64,000 bases of DNA from Sagittula marina. Its GTDB lineage: Bacteria; Pseudomonadota; Alphaproteobacteria; Rhodobacterales; Rhodobacteraceae. The stretch's first letter is position 1, and each line of letters opens with the position of its first letter. Below the pieces are notes generated by a model, which was not told where the DNA came from, ran no database searches, and worked only from the letters and a program-made list of their open reading frames with translations. The translations under genes and the position numbers were made by a program. The stretch covers positions 124,001 through 188,000 of the forward strand of contig NZ_JACIEJ010000008.1 in NCBI RefSeq assembly GCF_014196795.1, given 5' to 3'. Positions 16,991 to 26,477 of this stretch are shown piece by piece.

Positions 16991-17377
16991 GTATGGTCCT
17001 CCGGGTTTGCGTGCTGTGTAGCGGCTGTGCCCGCTGGAAGGAAGAGGATGGTTTGGGGTGGTTGTCTGCCGGGCGCTGTCAGGGGCGGAGAAAGCGGGTG
17101 GCGCTGGCAGTAGTGCGGCGTCGCCCGGAAGTGTTGCGAAGCAAAGACGCTGAGAAAGGTGGTTCGGTCCGCTTGGCCAAGGGGGGCAAAGCGCGCTCCT
17201 GTTGCCTTTTGACCCACGTCGGCAGGCCAGGAAGCCGTTTGCCTCTTCGCGGCGGGCAAGAGGCTCGTTCACCTCGTCGGAGCCATCATTCGCGCCGAGT
17301 GTGATCTGGTCGAGCATCGGGAAGACACATTCCGCGACGGGGCGGCGGCGAGACCGAACCGAGAGGCCCTGAAACGA
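16991..17377. other. Gene-free stretch upstream of the pcaD operon
   Basis: About 390 bases between the pcaD start and the FKBP-gene terminator. It should hold the pcaD promoter, but I recognise no regulator gene (such as pcaQ), RNA gene or operator in it. Open frames here lack ribosome sites and have non-coding composition. Confidence 0.6.
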
Positions 17378-17406
17378 AAAGGCCCCGCCGGGGTGGCGGG
17401 GCCTTT
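17378..17406 (-). terminator. Rho-independent terminator of the FKBP gene
   Basis: Twelve-base perfect arms 17378-17389 and 17395-17406 (AAAGGCCCCGCC and its complement) around a 5-nt loop. Read on the minus strand it ends in TTTTCGTTTC, a good T-tract, 19 nt past the FKBP stop codon. Confidence 0.85.
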
Positions 17407-17424
17407 GTATTGCGGGCGGTTCGC

Positions 17425-17853
17425 TTACGCGATCGCGACCAGCTCGATGTCGAAGGTCAGGTCCTTGCCGGCCAGCGGGTGGTTAGCGTCGAGCGTGACG
17501 GTTTCCTCGGAGACCTCTTGCACGGTGACGGGCATCACCTGACCGGTCTGGGTCTGAACCTGCAGTTGCAGGCCGACTTCGAGCGGGATGTCGTCGGGAA
17601 TGTCGGCGCGCGGCACGGCCTGAAGCGCCTGCGGATCAGGCTGGCCGTAGGCTTCGTCCGCGGGGATCTCGACCTTTTTCTGGTCGCCGACAGTCATGCC
17701 GGTCAGGGCCTTGTCGAGGCCGGGAATGATCTGGCCGGAGCCGACTTCGAATTCCAGCGGATCGCGCCCGCGCGAGCTGTCGAACTCGGAGCCGTCCTGA
17801 AGGGTGCCGGTGTAATGAAGGCGCACGGTGTCGCCGGATTTTACCTGCGTCAT
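17425..17853 (-). CDS. FKBP-type peptidyl-prolyl isomerase, SlyD-like
   Basis: A 142-residue cytoplasmic prolyl isomerase/chaperone of the SlyD group. Visible are VRLHYTGTLQDGSEFDSS, PLEFEVGSGQIIPGLDKAL, and the insert-in-flap domain (about 70-120) that gives chaperone activity. It ends with NHPLAGKDLTFDIEL, the SlyD signature. The metal-binding His/Cys-rich tail of E. coli SlyD is missing, as in many short homologues. Start at ATG 17853; upstream frames were rejected. It is monocistronic, divergent from the dehalogenase gene and followed by a strong terminator. Confidence 0.93.
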   Translation of the reverse strand: MTQVKSGDTVRLHYTGTLQDGSEFDSSRGRDPLEFEVGSGQIIPGLDKALTGMTVGDQKKVEIPADEAYGQPDPQALQAVPRADIPDDIPLEVGLQLQVQTQTGQVMPVTVQEVSEETVTLDANHPLAGKDLTFDIELVAIA

Positions 17854-18028
17854 GGGGTATCCTGTAGTCTTTGGGGAAGGGTTTGAGAGGCCGGTGCATC
17901 GCCCGGGTGCTCTGTCGATCCCCACAAAGATAGGGCTTGCTGTGCCAAATTGCAAACCGGGTGGCCATTTCCAAGTGGATCGGCTTAGGGTTTCGGTGAA
18001 TTTTTTGCAGCAACAGGGGAGTTGTGCG

Positions 18029-18703
18029 GTGGCCAAGGTTTGCATTTTCGACGCCTACGGGACGTTGTTCGACGTGGCAGCAGCGGCCCGGGTTGCGGCG
18101 GAGGAGCCGGGGCGCGAGGCGCTGGCAGAGGTCTGGCCGCAGATCGCGGCGGACTGGCGGGCAAAGCAGCTGGAGTATTCGTGGCTGCGCGCGATCACCG
18201 GGGATTATGTGACCTTTTGGCAGGTGACGCAGGATGGTCTGGACTGGGCGATGGCACGCGCGGGTCTGGACGACCTTGAACTGCGTGAGCGCCTGCTGGC
18301 GCTGTATTGGGAATTGCCCGCTTTCAAGGAAGCGCCTTTTGTTTTGGCGCGGTTGCAGGCGGCTGGGGTGCGGTGCGCGATCCTGTCGAATGGCAACAAG
18401 GACATGCTGGAGGGCGCGGTGGACTCCTCGGGCCTTGGGAGCTTTCTCGAAGAGGTGATCTCGGTCGAGAGTGCGGGCATCTTCAAGCCGGCTCGAGCGG
18501 TCTATGACCTTGTCGGCGCGCGCATGGGCTGTGCGGTGGGCGATGTGCTGTTCGTGTCGTCCAATGGCTGGGATGTGGCGGGCGCGGCGGCCTATGGGTT
18601 CGAGACAGCCTGGGTGAACCGTGCGGGCGCGCCGGTGGACAGGCTGATGGCGGAACCTGCGCATATTTTGAGCGATCTGAACACGATAGAGGATCTGGTG
18701 TGA
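18029..18703 (+). CDS. Haloacid dehalogenase type II (HAD superfamily)
   Basis: A 224-residue HAD hydrolase resembling L-2-haloacid dehalogenases, which displace halide from 2-haloacids through an aspartyl ester. The nucleophile Asp8 is in CIFDAYGTLFD, motif II is LSNGN, and Lys occurs in IFKPARAVYDL. The motif FVSSNGWDVAGAAAYGF with Ser-Asn and Asp is typical of the dehalogenase subtype. A GTG start at 18029 has AGGGGAG upstream. The stop overlaps the ATG of the next hydrolase gene (TGATG). Some members act on phosphates, so the substrate is not certain. Confidence 0.85.
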   Translation: MAKVCIFDAYGTLFDVAAAARVAAEEPGREALAEVWPQIAADWRAKQLEYSWLRAITGDYVTFWQVTQDGLDWAMARAGLDDLELRERLLALYWELPAFKEAPFVLARLQAAGVRCAILSNGNKDMLEGAVDSSGLGSFLEEVISVESAGIFKPARAVYDLVGARMGCAVGDVLFVSSNGWDVAGAAAYGFETAWVNRAGAPVDRLMAEPAHILSDLNTIEDLV

Positions 18704-19524
18704 TGGCGACTTTCAAGACTTCGGACGGGGTGGACCTGTATTACACGGATGAGGGCGAAGGGGTGCCGGTGCTGTGCCTTGCCGGGCTGACGCGCGACGG
18801 GCGGGATTTCGATTTCGTCGCGCCGCATCTGCTGGATATGGGTGTGCGCCTGATCCGTATGGATTATCGCGGACGCGGGCGATCCGGCTGGGCCCCGTGG
18901 GAGACCTATCAGATCCCGGTGGAGGGTCGCGACGCGGTGGAGTTGCTCGATCATCTGGGGTTGGAGAAGGCGGCGGTGCTGGGCACATCGCGGGGTGGGC
19001 TGATCGCCATGGGCCTGGCGTTCGGCGCAAAGGACCGCCTGATGGGTGTGGCGCTGAACGACGTGGGCCCGGTGATTGCGGACGCAGGGCTGGACGTCAT
19101 CAAGGGATATCTGGGCAAGGTGCCTGCGATGAAGACGCTGGACGAGGTGGCGGCGCGGCGCAAACAAGTGATGACGGGCTTTGATCTGCCGGACGCGCGT
19201 TGGCGTGCGGAGGCAGAGCGGCTGTTTGTGGAAACCGAGGACGGTCTGTCGCTGACATATGATCCCAAGCTGCGCGATGCGGTCTTGGGCGGCGGGGCGC
19301 AGCCGGTGCCGGATCTTTGGCCATTCTACGACGCCTTGGTGGATTTGCCGTTGTGCGTGATCCGGGGGGCGAATTCCGACCTTCTGTCACCGGAGACCTA
19401 CGCCGAGATGCTGCGACGCAGGCCCGACGCGGTGACAACCGAGGTGCCGGGGCGCGGGCATATCCCGTTCCTCGATGAGCCGGAGAGCCTCGCCGCGCTG
19501 CGCCGCTGGATTGAGATGGTTTAG
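18703..19524 (+). CDS. Alpha/beta fold hydrolase
   Basis: A 273-residue hydrolase with nucleophile Ser96 in VLGTSRGGLIAMGLA, a preceding RMDYRGRGRSGW loop and a catalytic His in GRGHIPFLDEPES. The GTSRGG elbow is common in haloperoxidase/enol-lactonase-like members. It is translationally coupled to the haloacid dehalogenase gene, so the two may act in sequence on a small organic acid or ester; the substrate is unknown. No signal peptide is seen, so it should be cytoplasmic. Confidence 0.85.
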   Translation: MATFKTSDGVDLYYTDEGEGVPVLCLAGLTRDGRDFDFVAPHLLDMGVRLIRMDYRGRGRSGWAPWETYQIPVEGRDAVELLDHLGLEKAAVLGTSRGGLIAMGLAFGAKDRLMGVALNDVGPVIADAGLDVIKGYLGKVPAMKTLDEVAARRKQVMTGFDLPDARWRAEAERLFVETEDGLSLTYDPKLRDAVLGGGAQPVPDLWPFYDALVDLPLCVIRGANSDLLSPETYAEMLRRRPDAVTTEVPGRGHIPFLDEPESLAALRRWIEMV

Positions 19525-19751
19525 CGGTTTGTCGAAAGCGTCGAGGGGCGGTCGTCAAGACGTGGGTCCCGGTCGGAGGCATCTTGCCCCGAAGTCCACT
19601 TCCGCGTTGGGGTTGCGGTGATTGAGGCGGATCAAACGGTCTCAAACCGGCAATGCGCTGCCGGACAGTGAAGGACGGCAGTCAGCCAGACGCCGCAGCG
19701 TGCGTCGGCTTCTTTGCTGTCCAGATACTCCGGGGCGAGTGCCGAAGGGAC

Positions 19752-19766
19752 GGGGGCAGCGCCCCC
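19752..19766. terminator. Short GC hairpin after truB
   Basis: GGGGGC-AGC-GCCCCC, 6 nt past the truB stop and between convergent genes. There is no T-run, so termination is uncertain. Confidence 0.3.
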
Positions 19767-19772
19767 ATGCCG

Positions 19773-20681
19773 TCAGTCGAGATTGAAGACCCGGCTGGGG
19801 TGCAGTTCACCCGCTTTGTAACGTCCGACTGCGAGCGGCTTGCCATCCAGGCTGGCCCAGCATTCGTCGCCGTATTCGACGTTCGACGCGATGACCATGC
19901 CCGGATTGCCGTTTTTCAGACGTGTGGCGCCCTCATGCGTGGCGCGCAGTTCCGGCAGATCGGTGAGACCCAGCTCGAGGGGTTTGATGAAGGCGTCGAG
20001 GTCCGGGGTGCGGGCGAGGGCATCGACCTGTTCGATGGTGATGGCATCATCGAGCGTGAAGGGGCCGGACCACAGGCGGCGCAGGGTCAGAACGTGGCCA
20101 TGACAGCCCAGCGTGTTGCCAAGGTCGCGCGCGATGGAGCGGACATAGCCGCCCTTGCCACAGGTCATTTCCAGCACCGCGGTGTCCGCATTGGGGCGAT
20201 CAATGAGCAGGAGTTCATCGACGTAGAGCGGACGGGCGGCGATATCCATTTCCTCGCCATCGCGGGCGCGCTTGTAGGCGCGTTCGCCGTCGATCTTCAC
20301 CGCCGAAAACTGCGGCGGCACCTGTTGGATGTCGCCGACGAAGCCATGCAGCGCTTCCTTGATCTCGTCATCGGAGGGACGCTTGTCGCTCTCCGCGATG
20401 ATCTCGCCCTCTGTGTCGTCGGTGTTGGTGGCTTGCCCCCAGCGCACCACAAAGCTGTAGGCTTTGAGCGCGTCGGTGATGTAGGGCACGGTCTTTGTCG
20501 CCTCGCCCAAAGCCACGGCAAGCAGGCCGGTGGCTTCCGGATCGAGGGTGCCTGCGTGGCCAGCTTTTTTCGCCTCAAGCGACCAGCGGACTTTGTTCAC
20601 CACGGCAGTCGAGGTCATGCCTGCGGGTTTGTCGACGATCAACCAGCCGGAAATATCGCGGCCCTTGCGCTTGCGTGCCAT
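19773..20681 (-). CDS. truB: tRNA pseudouridine-55 synthase
   Basis: A 302-residue enzyme that isomerises U55 of the tRNA T-loop. It has [14 protein letters not shown] at the N-terminus and the catalytic Asp47 in [15 protein letters not shown]. Further TruB signatures are [17 protein letters not shown] and the C-terminal region with GNPGMVI. The ATG at 20681 (MARKRKG) is preceded by GAGAGG; an upstream in-frame ATG is not. In many proteobacteria truB sits with rbfA and rpsO; here it follows a MATE transporter gene by 54 nt instead. Confidence 0.95.
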   Translation of the reverse strand: MARKRKGRDISGWLIVDKPAGMTSTAVVNKVRWSLEAKKAGHAGTLDPEATGLLAVALGEATKTVPYITDALKAYSFVVRWGQATNTDDTEGEIIAESDKRPSDDEIKEALHGFVGDIQQVPPQFSAVKIDGERAYKRARDGEEMDIAARPLYVDELLLIDRPNADTAVLEMTCGKGGYVRSIARDLGNTLGCHGHVLTLRRLWSGPFTLDDAITIEQVDALARTPDLDAFIKPLELGLTDLPELRATHEGATRLKNGNPGMVIASNVEYGDECWASLDGKPLAVGRYKAGELHPSRVFNLD

Positions 20682-20735
20682 GTCTTGCCTCTCGGGTGAT
20701 TGAGGCGCGGGAGGTAGCAAGGGCGCGCTGGGCTG

Positions 20736-22109
20736 TCAATCGGCGGCGGCGGCCTTGGTTGTTTCGGGCGGATCGAAGCGCAGAATGTCGGCCCGTCGCG
20801 TGAGAAAGAGTGCGCCCGCCACGGCCCAGAGGTTCGCGGCCACGAAGGCGGCGACAATGCCGGGGAAGCCCGCGATGGTTGCGCCGAGCCATGCCAGCGG
20901 AACGTAGACCACGGCGATGCGGGACGCGGAGAGCCCCATGGACCAGAGCGCCTTGTCGCGTGCATTCATCGCCGCGTTGGCCGTGACGAGAATGCCGTAG
21001 CCAAAGAAGCTCAGCCCGCCCCATCGCAGGTAGGTGGTGGCGTGGTCCGCCGCGGCGCTGCCGTCGGTCATCACCTTGGCAAGCCACGGCGCGCCGAAGA
21101 AGAGGGCAGCGGCAAGGACCGCGCCATAGGTCAGGCAGGTGAGGAAGGTCAGCCTGACCGCGCCTTGGGCGCGGTCGATGCGGTCTGCGCCCCAGGCCTG
21201 GCCCACCACGGGGCCAATTCCGGCGGACAGCGCCAGCATCGGCACCATCAGCAGCGATTGCACCCGTGTTGCCGCGCCAAAGCCCGCGACCTGCGCATCG
21301 CCCAGCGTTGCGGCAGCGGAGGTCACCAGCAAGAGGCCCAGCGGGTTGATGGCGTTGGAGGCGGCGGCGGGGCCGCCGATGCGCGCGATCTTGGTCAGGC
21401 TGGCGCGGAGGCCCGTCAGGCAGCCTGGCGTCAGGGACAAACGTCCGCTGCGCAGGGAAAACAGCATCAGCCCAACGAACCCCAGCGCGCGGGCGATGAA
21501 GGTGCCGATGGCCGCGCCTTCGGTGTCGAGGGCGGGCACCAGCCACCAGCCGAAGATGAACACCGGGGTGACGGCGATGTTGATGATGGCCTGCAGCACC
21601 ATGACGGTGGCGGAGATATGGCTTTCACCGCCCGCGCGGAACACGGCATTCAGCCCCATGCCCGCGACGAGGAAGGGGAAGCTGGCGCACCACCATGGGA
21701 CGTAGGCCAGAACCTTGTCCTCGACCTCTCCGGTGGCGCCCATGAGGCCGTAGATCCACGGCGCGGTGAGCCAGAAGGCCAAGGCCACCAGCAGCCCGAG
21801 AGCGGTGGCAAAGATCAGCGCGTGCAGGCCGAGCCGCGCGGCTGTGGCATCGTCGTCGCCGTCACGGCCAAGCGCTTGACTGACCACGGCGGAGGTGCCC
21901 GCGCCAAGGCCGATGCTGAGCGAGGTCAACGCCACCGTCACGGGATAGATGAAGCCCACGGCGGTCAGGTCGGCCTCCCCCGCGCGGGCGAGAAACGCCG
22001 CGTCGGCAAGCCCCACGGAAAGGGTGCCAAGGATGCCGATGCTCATCGGCGCGGAGACGCGCCAGAGCGCGCGGGCCACGGGGCCCTTGTTCAGGTTGCG
22101 ATCTGCCAT
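20736..22109 (-). CDS. MATE family efflux transporter
   Basis: A membrane protein of about 456 residues with 12 predicted helices and the MATE pattern of two six-helix halves. The N-terminus PMSIGILGTLSVGLADAAFL and the segment GLGAGTSAVVSQALGRD are characteristic. It likely exports cationic compounds using a Na+ or H+ gradient (DinF-like branch). The start is uncertain: ATG 22109 (MADRN) fits the family best, and ATG 22130 would add 7 residues; neither has a strong ribosome site. It lies between a LysR regulator and truB on the same strand, so the LysR protein may control it. Confidence 0.88.
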   Translation of the reverse strand: MADRNLNKGPVARALWRVSAPMSIGILGTLSVGLADAAFLARAGEADLTAVGFIYPVTVALTSLSIGLGAGTSAVVSQALGRDGDDDATAARLGLHALIFATALGLLVALAFWLTAPWIYGLMGATGEVEDKVLAYVPWWCASFPFLVAGMGLNAVFRAGGESHISATVMVLQAIINIAVTPVFIFGWWLVPALDTEGAAIGTFIARALGFVGLMLFSLRSGRLSLTPGCLTGLRASLTKIARIGGPAAASNAINPLGLLLVTSAAATLGDAQVAGFGAATRVQSLLMVPMLALSAGIGPVVGQAWGADRIDRAQGAVRLTFLTCLTYGAVLAAALFFGAPWLAKVMTDGSAAADHATTYLRWGGLSFFGYGILVTANAAMNARDKALWSMGLSASRIAVVYVPLAWLGATIAGFPGIVAAFVAANLWAVAGALFLTRRADILRFDPPETTKAAAAD

Positions 22110-22184
22110 GAGGCCGGAAATGTAGCGCATGGACGCGAAGGCAAGGCTATTTCCGAAGGGGATCTGTGCGCCCCTGCACGCAGT

Positions 22185-22997
22185 CTAGGTCAGCACCTGC
22201 ATCAGGGCGTCGAGCGCGAGGCGAATCGGCGGGTCGTGGCGTGCCTCGTGGTGGGACACGAGCCACTCGTCATGGGTCAGCGCGTCGATGACCGGAGACA
22301 GGCGGATGAGGCGCGGCTCTGTCGCGGCGGTGAAGTCCGGCAGCACCATGCGGCCAAGCCCCGCGAGGGTCAGATCGAGGCAGAGGCGCGGGTCGGTGGC
22401 GGTGGTCGCGATGGCGTCACCGTGGTGTGCATGCACCCATGCCTGTGAGGGCGGCAAGGGCTCGCCGGGGAGCGTCACGAAGCCGCTTGGCGCGTCGGGC
22501 AGGCCGTAGACCGCGTAGCTCACCTGGCGGGTGCGCTGTCGAGCGAGCCAGGGGTGATCCGGCGGGCGGTTGCGGATGCCGATGTCGGCCTCGCGGCGGG
22601 CGAGGTCGAGGTGGGTGTTGGAGGGGATGAATTCGGGCAGCCAGGTCGGGGTTGGCTGCGGGGGGAGGCGTTGCGCGAGACAGCGCGCGGTCCAGACCCC
22701 GGCGGTTATGCGCACCCGGCGCGGTCCCGGTGTGCTGTCGAGATGGCGGGAAAGCCTGCGTTGCAAAGTGGTCAGCCCGGCGGTTTCGGCAGCGAGGGCA
22801 CGGCCCTCTGCGGAGAGGGCGTATCCCGCCTTGCCGCGCAGGAACAGGATGCGGCCTGTCTGTGCCTCGAGCCGGGTCATGCGACGCGAGGCGGTGGGTA
22901 ACGGGACGCCGGCCTCCCGCGCGGCGGCGGTAAGGTTGCCGTGCTCTGCCACGCGTTGGAACAGCGCCAGATCGTCAAGGCTCGGGGTTTCATTCAT
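22185..22997 (-). CDS. LysR-family transcriptional regulator
   Basis: A 270-residue LTTR. The helix-turn-helix (about residues 5-62) includes LALFQRVAEHGNLTAAAREA and PLPTASRRMTRLEAQTG, followed by the C-terminal periplasmic-binding-like effector domain, with DLARREADIGIRNRPPDHPW as a typical piece. Start chosen at ATG 22997 (MNETPS). Its effector is unknown. The neighbouring MATE gene on the same strand (75-nt gap) is the obvious candidate target, although LTTRs more often control divergent genes, and upstream lies only the end of an unknown gene. Confidence 0.88.
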   Translation of the reverse strand: MNETPSLDDLALFQRVAEHGNLTAAAREAGVPLPTASRRMTRLEAQTGRILFLRGKAGYALSAEGRALAAETAGLTTLQRRLSRHLDSTPGPRRVRITAGVWTARCLAQRLPPQPTPTWLPEFIPSNTHLDLARREADIGIRNRPPDHPWLARQRTRQVSYAVYGLPDAPSGFVTLPGEPLPPSQAWVHAHHGDAIATTATDPRLCLDLTLAGLGRMVLPDFTAATEPRLIRLSPVIDALTHDEWLVSHHEARHDPPIRLALDALMQVLT

Positions 22998-23247
22998 GAA
23001 AGTAGCGTTGCGCAAAGCGCGGCTATTTTCAACAGATGTCGGGTGTCAGCCTGTGGAATATGGCCCTTTGGCTTTCATAGGTGAAAATCATGCATCCGTT
23101 CCCCATCCTCAAAACCGTTTCCGATCAACCCGCCGGACCGGAGGCTGCGCATTTCGCGCGACGGGTGGCAAGCCGTCGCAAATGGGCGCGGCGGCGGCGG
23201 CGATTGCAGTTTTTGGCAGGGGTGAAGCGGTTGTGTCGCCTGACGGG

Positions 23248-23847
23248 TCAGAGCAAAAGGGTCATGCCCATGCCGCCGTAATACAGCCGCGAGCGATCCG
23301 CGTCCGTCCAGAAGCCCGGCCAAAGCGCGCCCATGGCGTCATGACGCCAGACCTGAATGCCGCAGTCGGCAGGCACGCTGTCGAAATCCGGCTCGTCACG
23401 GGTCTTCAGGCGCCCTGTCAGCCCCATGAAGCCATTGGTGAGAACCGTGAGGATCAGCGCCTCTTCCGGCAGCATGGGCAGGCTGCGCCACCCCGTCGGG
23501 ACGGGACAATCGGGAACGGTGTACCAGTCGCCGGAAAGGAAAAGTCTGTCTGGGTCGTCGCTTCGAAAGCCAAGGCTGAACGCGCCCTGGTTCTCCACGA
23601 TGAAGGTGGTGTAGCCGTCTTTGTCCGTGCGCATCACATCCGGGCGCAGGATGCGGTCCTGGGTGGTGAGCAGGGGGGAGGCGTTTGGCGTAAAGGCCCC
23701 GACGCCAAGCGCGTCGGAGACTGAAACCACCGACGCGAGGCCCGAAGGCAGGCCGGGAGGATCAAGTCGGGGCGGCACTGGAAGATCAGCCCGTCCCGCC
23801 CAGGTCAGGACCAGTCGCAGCGCATCCTCGATGCTTTTCACCAACAC
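23248..23847 (-). CDS. Hypothetical protein (SMI1/KNR4-like appearance)
   Basis: A 199-residue protein that I do not recognise with certainty. The central stretch with FIVENQGAFSLGF, followed by SGDWYTVP and GWRSLPMLPEEALILTVL, resembles the core of SUKH (SMI1/KNR4) domain proteins, many of which are immunity or scaffold proteins. That resemblance is by eye only. It has no signal peptide or membrane helix. It begins 30 nt after the metG stop on the same strand, so it is probably co-transcribed with metG. No toxin gene is next to it. Confidence 0.65.
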   Translation of the reverse strand: MLVKSIEDALRLVLTWAGRADLPVPPRLDPPGLPSGLASVVSVSDALGVGAFTPNASPLLTTQDRILRPDVMRTDKDGYTTFIVENQGAFSLGFRSDDPDRLFLSGDWYTVPDCPVPTGWRSLPMLPEEALILTVLTNGFMGLTGRLKTRDEPDFDSVPADCGIQVWRHDAMGALWPGFWTDADRSRLYYGGMGMTLLL

Positions 23848-23877
23848 GCCGAACTCTCCCAGGCTATGGGGCGCGAG

Positions 23878-25590
23878 TCAGCCTCGCGTCCCGGCGAAAC
23901 GTTGCTGCCAATCCGCGCGTTCGTCATCGGTTATCTTACGGAAGGTCACGTCCGGCACCGTGAAAGCGTGTCCGGCGGGCAACAGTTCCAGCGCGGCGGG
24001 CACATCCGTGGGCCAGCTGTCGTCATCGGTCTGCATCGCCTTGAGCAGATCGGCACAGGCGTCGGGGATAAAGGGCGCGGAAATCACGGAGTAGAGACGG
24101 ATCAGGTTCAGGGCGAGGCGGATCTGCATCGCGGCCTGTTCCGGGTCGGTCTTGAAGGTGGTCCAGGGCGCGACCTCCTGCAGGTATTCGTTGCCCAGCA
24201 CCCAGGCACCGCGCAACGCAGCGGCGGCCTTGCGGATCTCGATCGCTTCCATGTGCTGTTCGTATTCGCGGATCTTGGCGGTCATGTCTGCGATCAGCTT
24301 GGCTTCGGCCGCGCCGGGAGTGCCGCCCTCGGGCACCGCTTCGGAGAATTTGGACCGGCAGAATTTCGTCACGCGGGAGGCAAAGTTGCCCAGCACGTCG
24401 GCCAGATCCTTGTTCACGCCAGACTGGAAGCTTTCCCATGTGAATTCCGCGTCCGAGGTTTCCGGCACATGGGACAGCAGCCACCAGCGCCAATAGTCCG
24501 CCGGCAGGATCTCCAGCGCCTGATCCATGAAGACGCCGCGCCCGCGCGAGGTGGAGAACTGACCGCCGTCATAGTTCAGGTAGTTGAAGGATTTGATGTA
24601 ATCCACCAGCTTCCACGGTTCGCCCGAACCCAGGATCGTGACCGGGAAGGACAGGGTGTGGAAGGGGACGTTGTCCTTGCCCATGAACTGGGTGTAGCGC
24701 ACGTCGTCGGCGCCCTTGTCGGTGCGCCACCAGCGTTCCCAGTCGGTGCCTTTGCCGGCGTCGACCCATTCCTGACCGCAGGCGATGTATTCGATGGGGG
24801 CGTCGAACCAGACGTAGAACACCTTGCCTTCCATGCCGGGCCACGGCTGGTCGCCCTTTTGCACCGGCACGCCCCAGTCAAGATCCCGGGTGATGCCCCG
24901 GTCTTGCAAGCCGTCGCCGTCGTTGAGCCATTTCTTGGCGATGGAGGTGGTCAGAACCGGCCAGTCGACGCGGGTGTCGATCCACTCTTCGATCTGGTCC
25001 TTCATCTGGCTTTGCGCGAGATACAGGTGCTTTGTCTCGCGCATTTCCAGATCGGTGGAGCCGGAGATGGTGGAGTGCGGGTTGATCAGATCCACTGGGT
25101 CAAGCTGCTTGGTGCAGTTGTCACACTGATCGCCGCGCGCGCTGTCAAAGCCGCAGTTGGGGCAGGTGCCCTCGATGTAGCGGTCAGGGAGGTAGCGGCC
25201 GTCGGCCTTGGAATACATCTGCGTTTCAGAGACTTCGTGGATCAGGCCCTGTTCGTCGAGCACCTTTGCGAAGTGCTGGGTCAGGGTCTTGTTCGCCTCC
25301 GACGAGGACCGGCCGAAGTGGTCGAACGACAGGCGGAACCCCTCGGCGATCTTGGACTGCACCTCATGCATCTCGGCGCAGTAGTCGGCGACGGGTTTGC
25401 CTGCCTTGGTGGCGGCGAGTTCGGCGGGCGTGCCGTGTTCGTCGGTGGCGCAGAGGTACAGAACTTCGTGCCCGCGGGCACGTAGATACCGGGCGTACAG
25501 GTCGGCGGGCAGTTGGGAGCCGACGAGGTTGCCCAAGTGCTTGATGCCGTTGATGTAGGGAATCGCGGATGTGATCAGGTGGCGGGCCAT
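23878..25590 (-). CDS. metG: Methionyl-tRNA synthetase
   Basis: A 570-residue class I synthetase that charges tRNA(Met). The HIGH motif is HLGN (18-21). A single zinc knuckle has Cys143, Cys146, Cys156 and Cys159 (CPNCG...CDNC). The KMSKS position is FSTSRG (345-350), a variant found in one MetRS lineage, in which the second lysine is replaced. There is no C-terminal tRNA-binding (Trbp111) extension, which explains the shorter length than E. coli MetG. Start ATG 25590. The hypothetical 199-aa gene follows it in the same direction. Confidence 0.95.
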   Translation of the reverse strand: MARHLITSAIPYINGIKHLGNLVGSQLPADLYARYLRARGHEVLYLCATDEHGTPAELAATKAGKPVADYCAEMHEVQSKIAEGFRLSFDHFGRSSSEANKTLTQHFAKVLDEQGLIHEVSETQMYSKADGRYLPDRYIEGTCPNCGFDSARGDQCDNCTKQLDPVDLINPHSTISGSTDLEMRETKHLYLAQSQMKDQIEEWIDTRVDWPVLTTSIAKKWLNDGDGLQDRGITRDLDWGVPVQKGDQPWPGMEGKVFYVWFDAPIEYIACGQEWVDAGKGTDWERWWRTDKGADDVRYTQFMGKDNVPFHTLSFPVTILGSGEPWKLVDYIKSFNYLNYDGGQFSTSRGRGVFMDQALEILPADYWRWWLLSHVPETSDAEFTWESFQSGVNKDLADVLGNFASRVTKFCRSKFSEAVPEGGTPGAAEAKLIADMTAKIREYEQHMEAIEIRKAAAALRGAWVLGNEYLQEVAPWTTFKTDPEQAAMQIRLALNLIRLYSVISAPFIPDACADLLKAMQTDDDSWPTDVPAALELLPAGHAFTVPDVTFRKITDDERADWQQRFAGTRG

Positions 25591-25666
25591 GGGATGTCCT
25601 CGGCAGAAATTCGGGCGCAGGTTTGGTGCAGGGAATAGCCGAGGCGGCGCGGCGTTGCCAGTGGGT

Positions 25667-25688
25667 AGCTCGGGATTAATCCCGAGCT
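25667..25688. repeat. Perfect 22-bp palindrome between imuA and metG
   Basis: Each 11-nt half is AGCTCGGGATT read inward, with no spacer. It lies 77 nt upstream of metG and 113 nt downstream of imuA, both on the minus strand. It could be an operator for metG, or a small terminator of imuA; there is no T-tract. Confidence 0.5.
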
Positions 25689-25800
25689 GCGCGGGCTCTT
25701 GACCTTATGGCGCGGTGGATACCCCATCAACGAGGTGGTCGCAGCCTGTGACACCGCGTGCCTTGCCCGACCGCGGGGAGGGCGTGCGGCGTGCCTTGTT

Positions 25801-26460
25801 CTACACCTTGCCGAGCCGTACGGGTGCGGGGTGCCCCGGCGGCGCCTGCTGGGGGGGCGGCGTCCACGCGGTCGCCTTTGTGCCGGTCCAGTGCCATGTG
25901 CTGGGCGGCAACATGCGGGCGCGCAACCGTTCCAGGCGCCATCCGGGGCGTGTCTCCATGTGGGCCGGATCGCAGCGCCAGCGGGTTTCGATCCCCGGTG
26001 CGCCGCCGTCGCCGGGCGTCAAAAGCAGTCCCAACGGGATGTGTGGGCCGCTGGTCGCCCCTGTTTCGGCAGCCAGATGCAGACGGCGAACCGGTGTCAT
26101 GCCCGGAGGCTCCGCCACTTCTGTGACGACAACCGGCGCGCCGCCATCTTTCAAGGCCTCTTCCATGGCCCACAACCCGTCGCGCCGCTGCTCTGGCGTT
26201 ACGAACAGCACCCGCCCCGGTGGCAGGAAGGCCGCAACGGCAGGGGCGCAAAGCATCGTCCGGTCACGGTCGGCGGTGATCCAGATCAACGGCCCGTCGC
26301 GCCCTTGCAAGGCCCGTGCGGCGACTTGCAAAGCCAGTGTACGCCGCGCCGCGCCGCAGATTTCATGCACGCGGGAAAGGGCAAAGTCGATCCCCTCCAC
26401 CAAGGACAGACTGGGCGGGGAACGATGAGATCCACGGGTGAGGAGGGCGCTGGTTTTCAT
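25801..26460 (-). CDS. imuA: ImuA-like (RecA-related) SOS mutasome accessory protein
   Basis: A 219-residue protein matching alphaproteobacterial ImuA, a RecA/SulA-like accessory factor for the ImuB-DnaE2 translesion polymerase. Diagnostic stretches are VHEICGAARRTLALQ, GPLIWITADRD, LYVTPE-like LFVTPEQRRDGLWAMEEAL, and a C-terminal ETRWRCDP segment. The ATG at 26460 lies just behind a consensus LexA box, which supports both the start and SOS control. Normally imuB and dnaE2 follow in the same operon. Here the next gene downstream is metG, 211 nt away, and no imuB frame is present. The polymerase gene at 46.8 kb is of the replicative DnaE1 type. Confidence 0.8.
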   Translation of the reverse strand: MKTSALLTRGSHRSPPSLSLVEGIDFALSRVHEICGAARRTLALQVAARALQGRDGPLIWITADRDRTMLCAPAVAAFLPPGRVLFVTPEQRRDGLWAMEEALKDGGAPVVVTEVAEPPGMTPVRRLHLAAETGATSGPHIPLGLLLTPGDGGAPGIETRWRCDPAHMETRPGWRLERLRARMLPPSTWHWTGTKATAWTPPPQQAPPGHPAPVRLGKV

Positions 26461-26477
26461 GCGATTCAGTCTAGCAT

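Noticed and set aside
16991-17317. N-terminal extension of pcaD
   Set aside because: No ribosome site at its start, odd composition, and the internal ATG at 16990 has an ideal site and matches the family start.
25715-26428. Plus-strand frame across imuA
   Set aside because: Composition is Arg/Ala/Pro-rich shadow sequence; the minus strand carries a recognisable ImuA protein with a LexA box in front.
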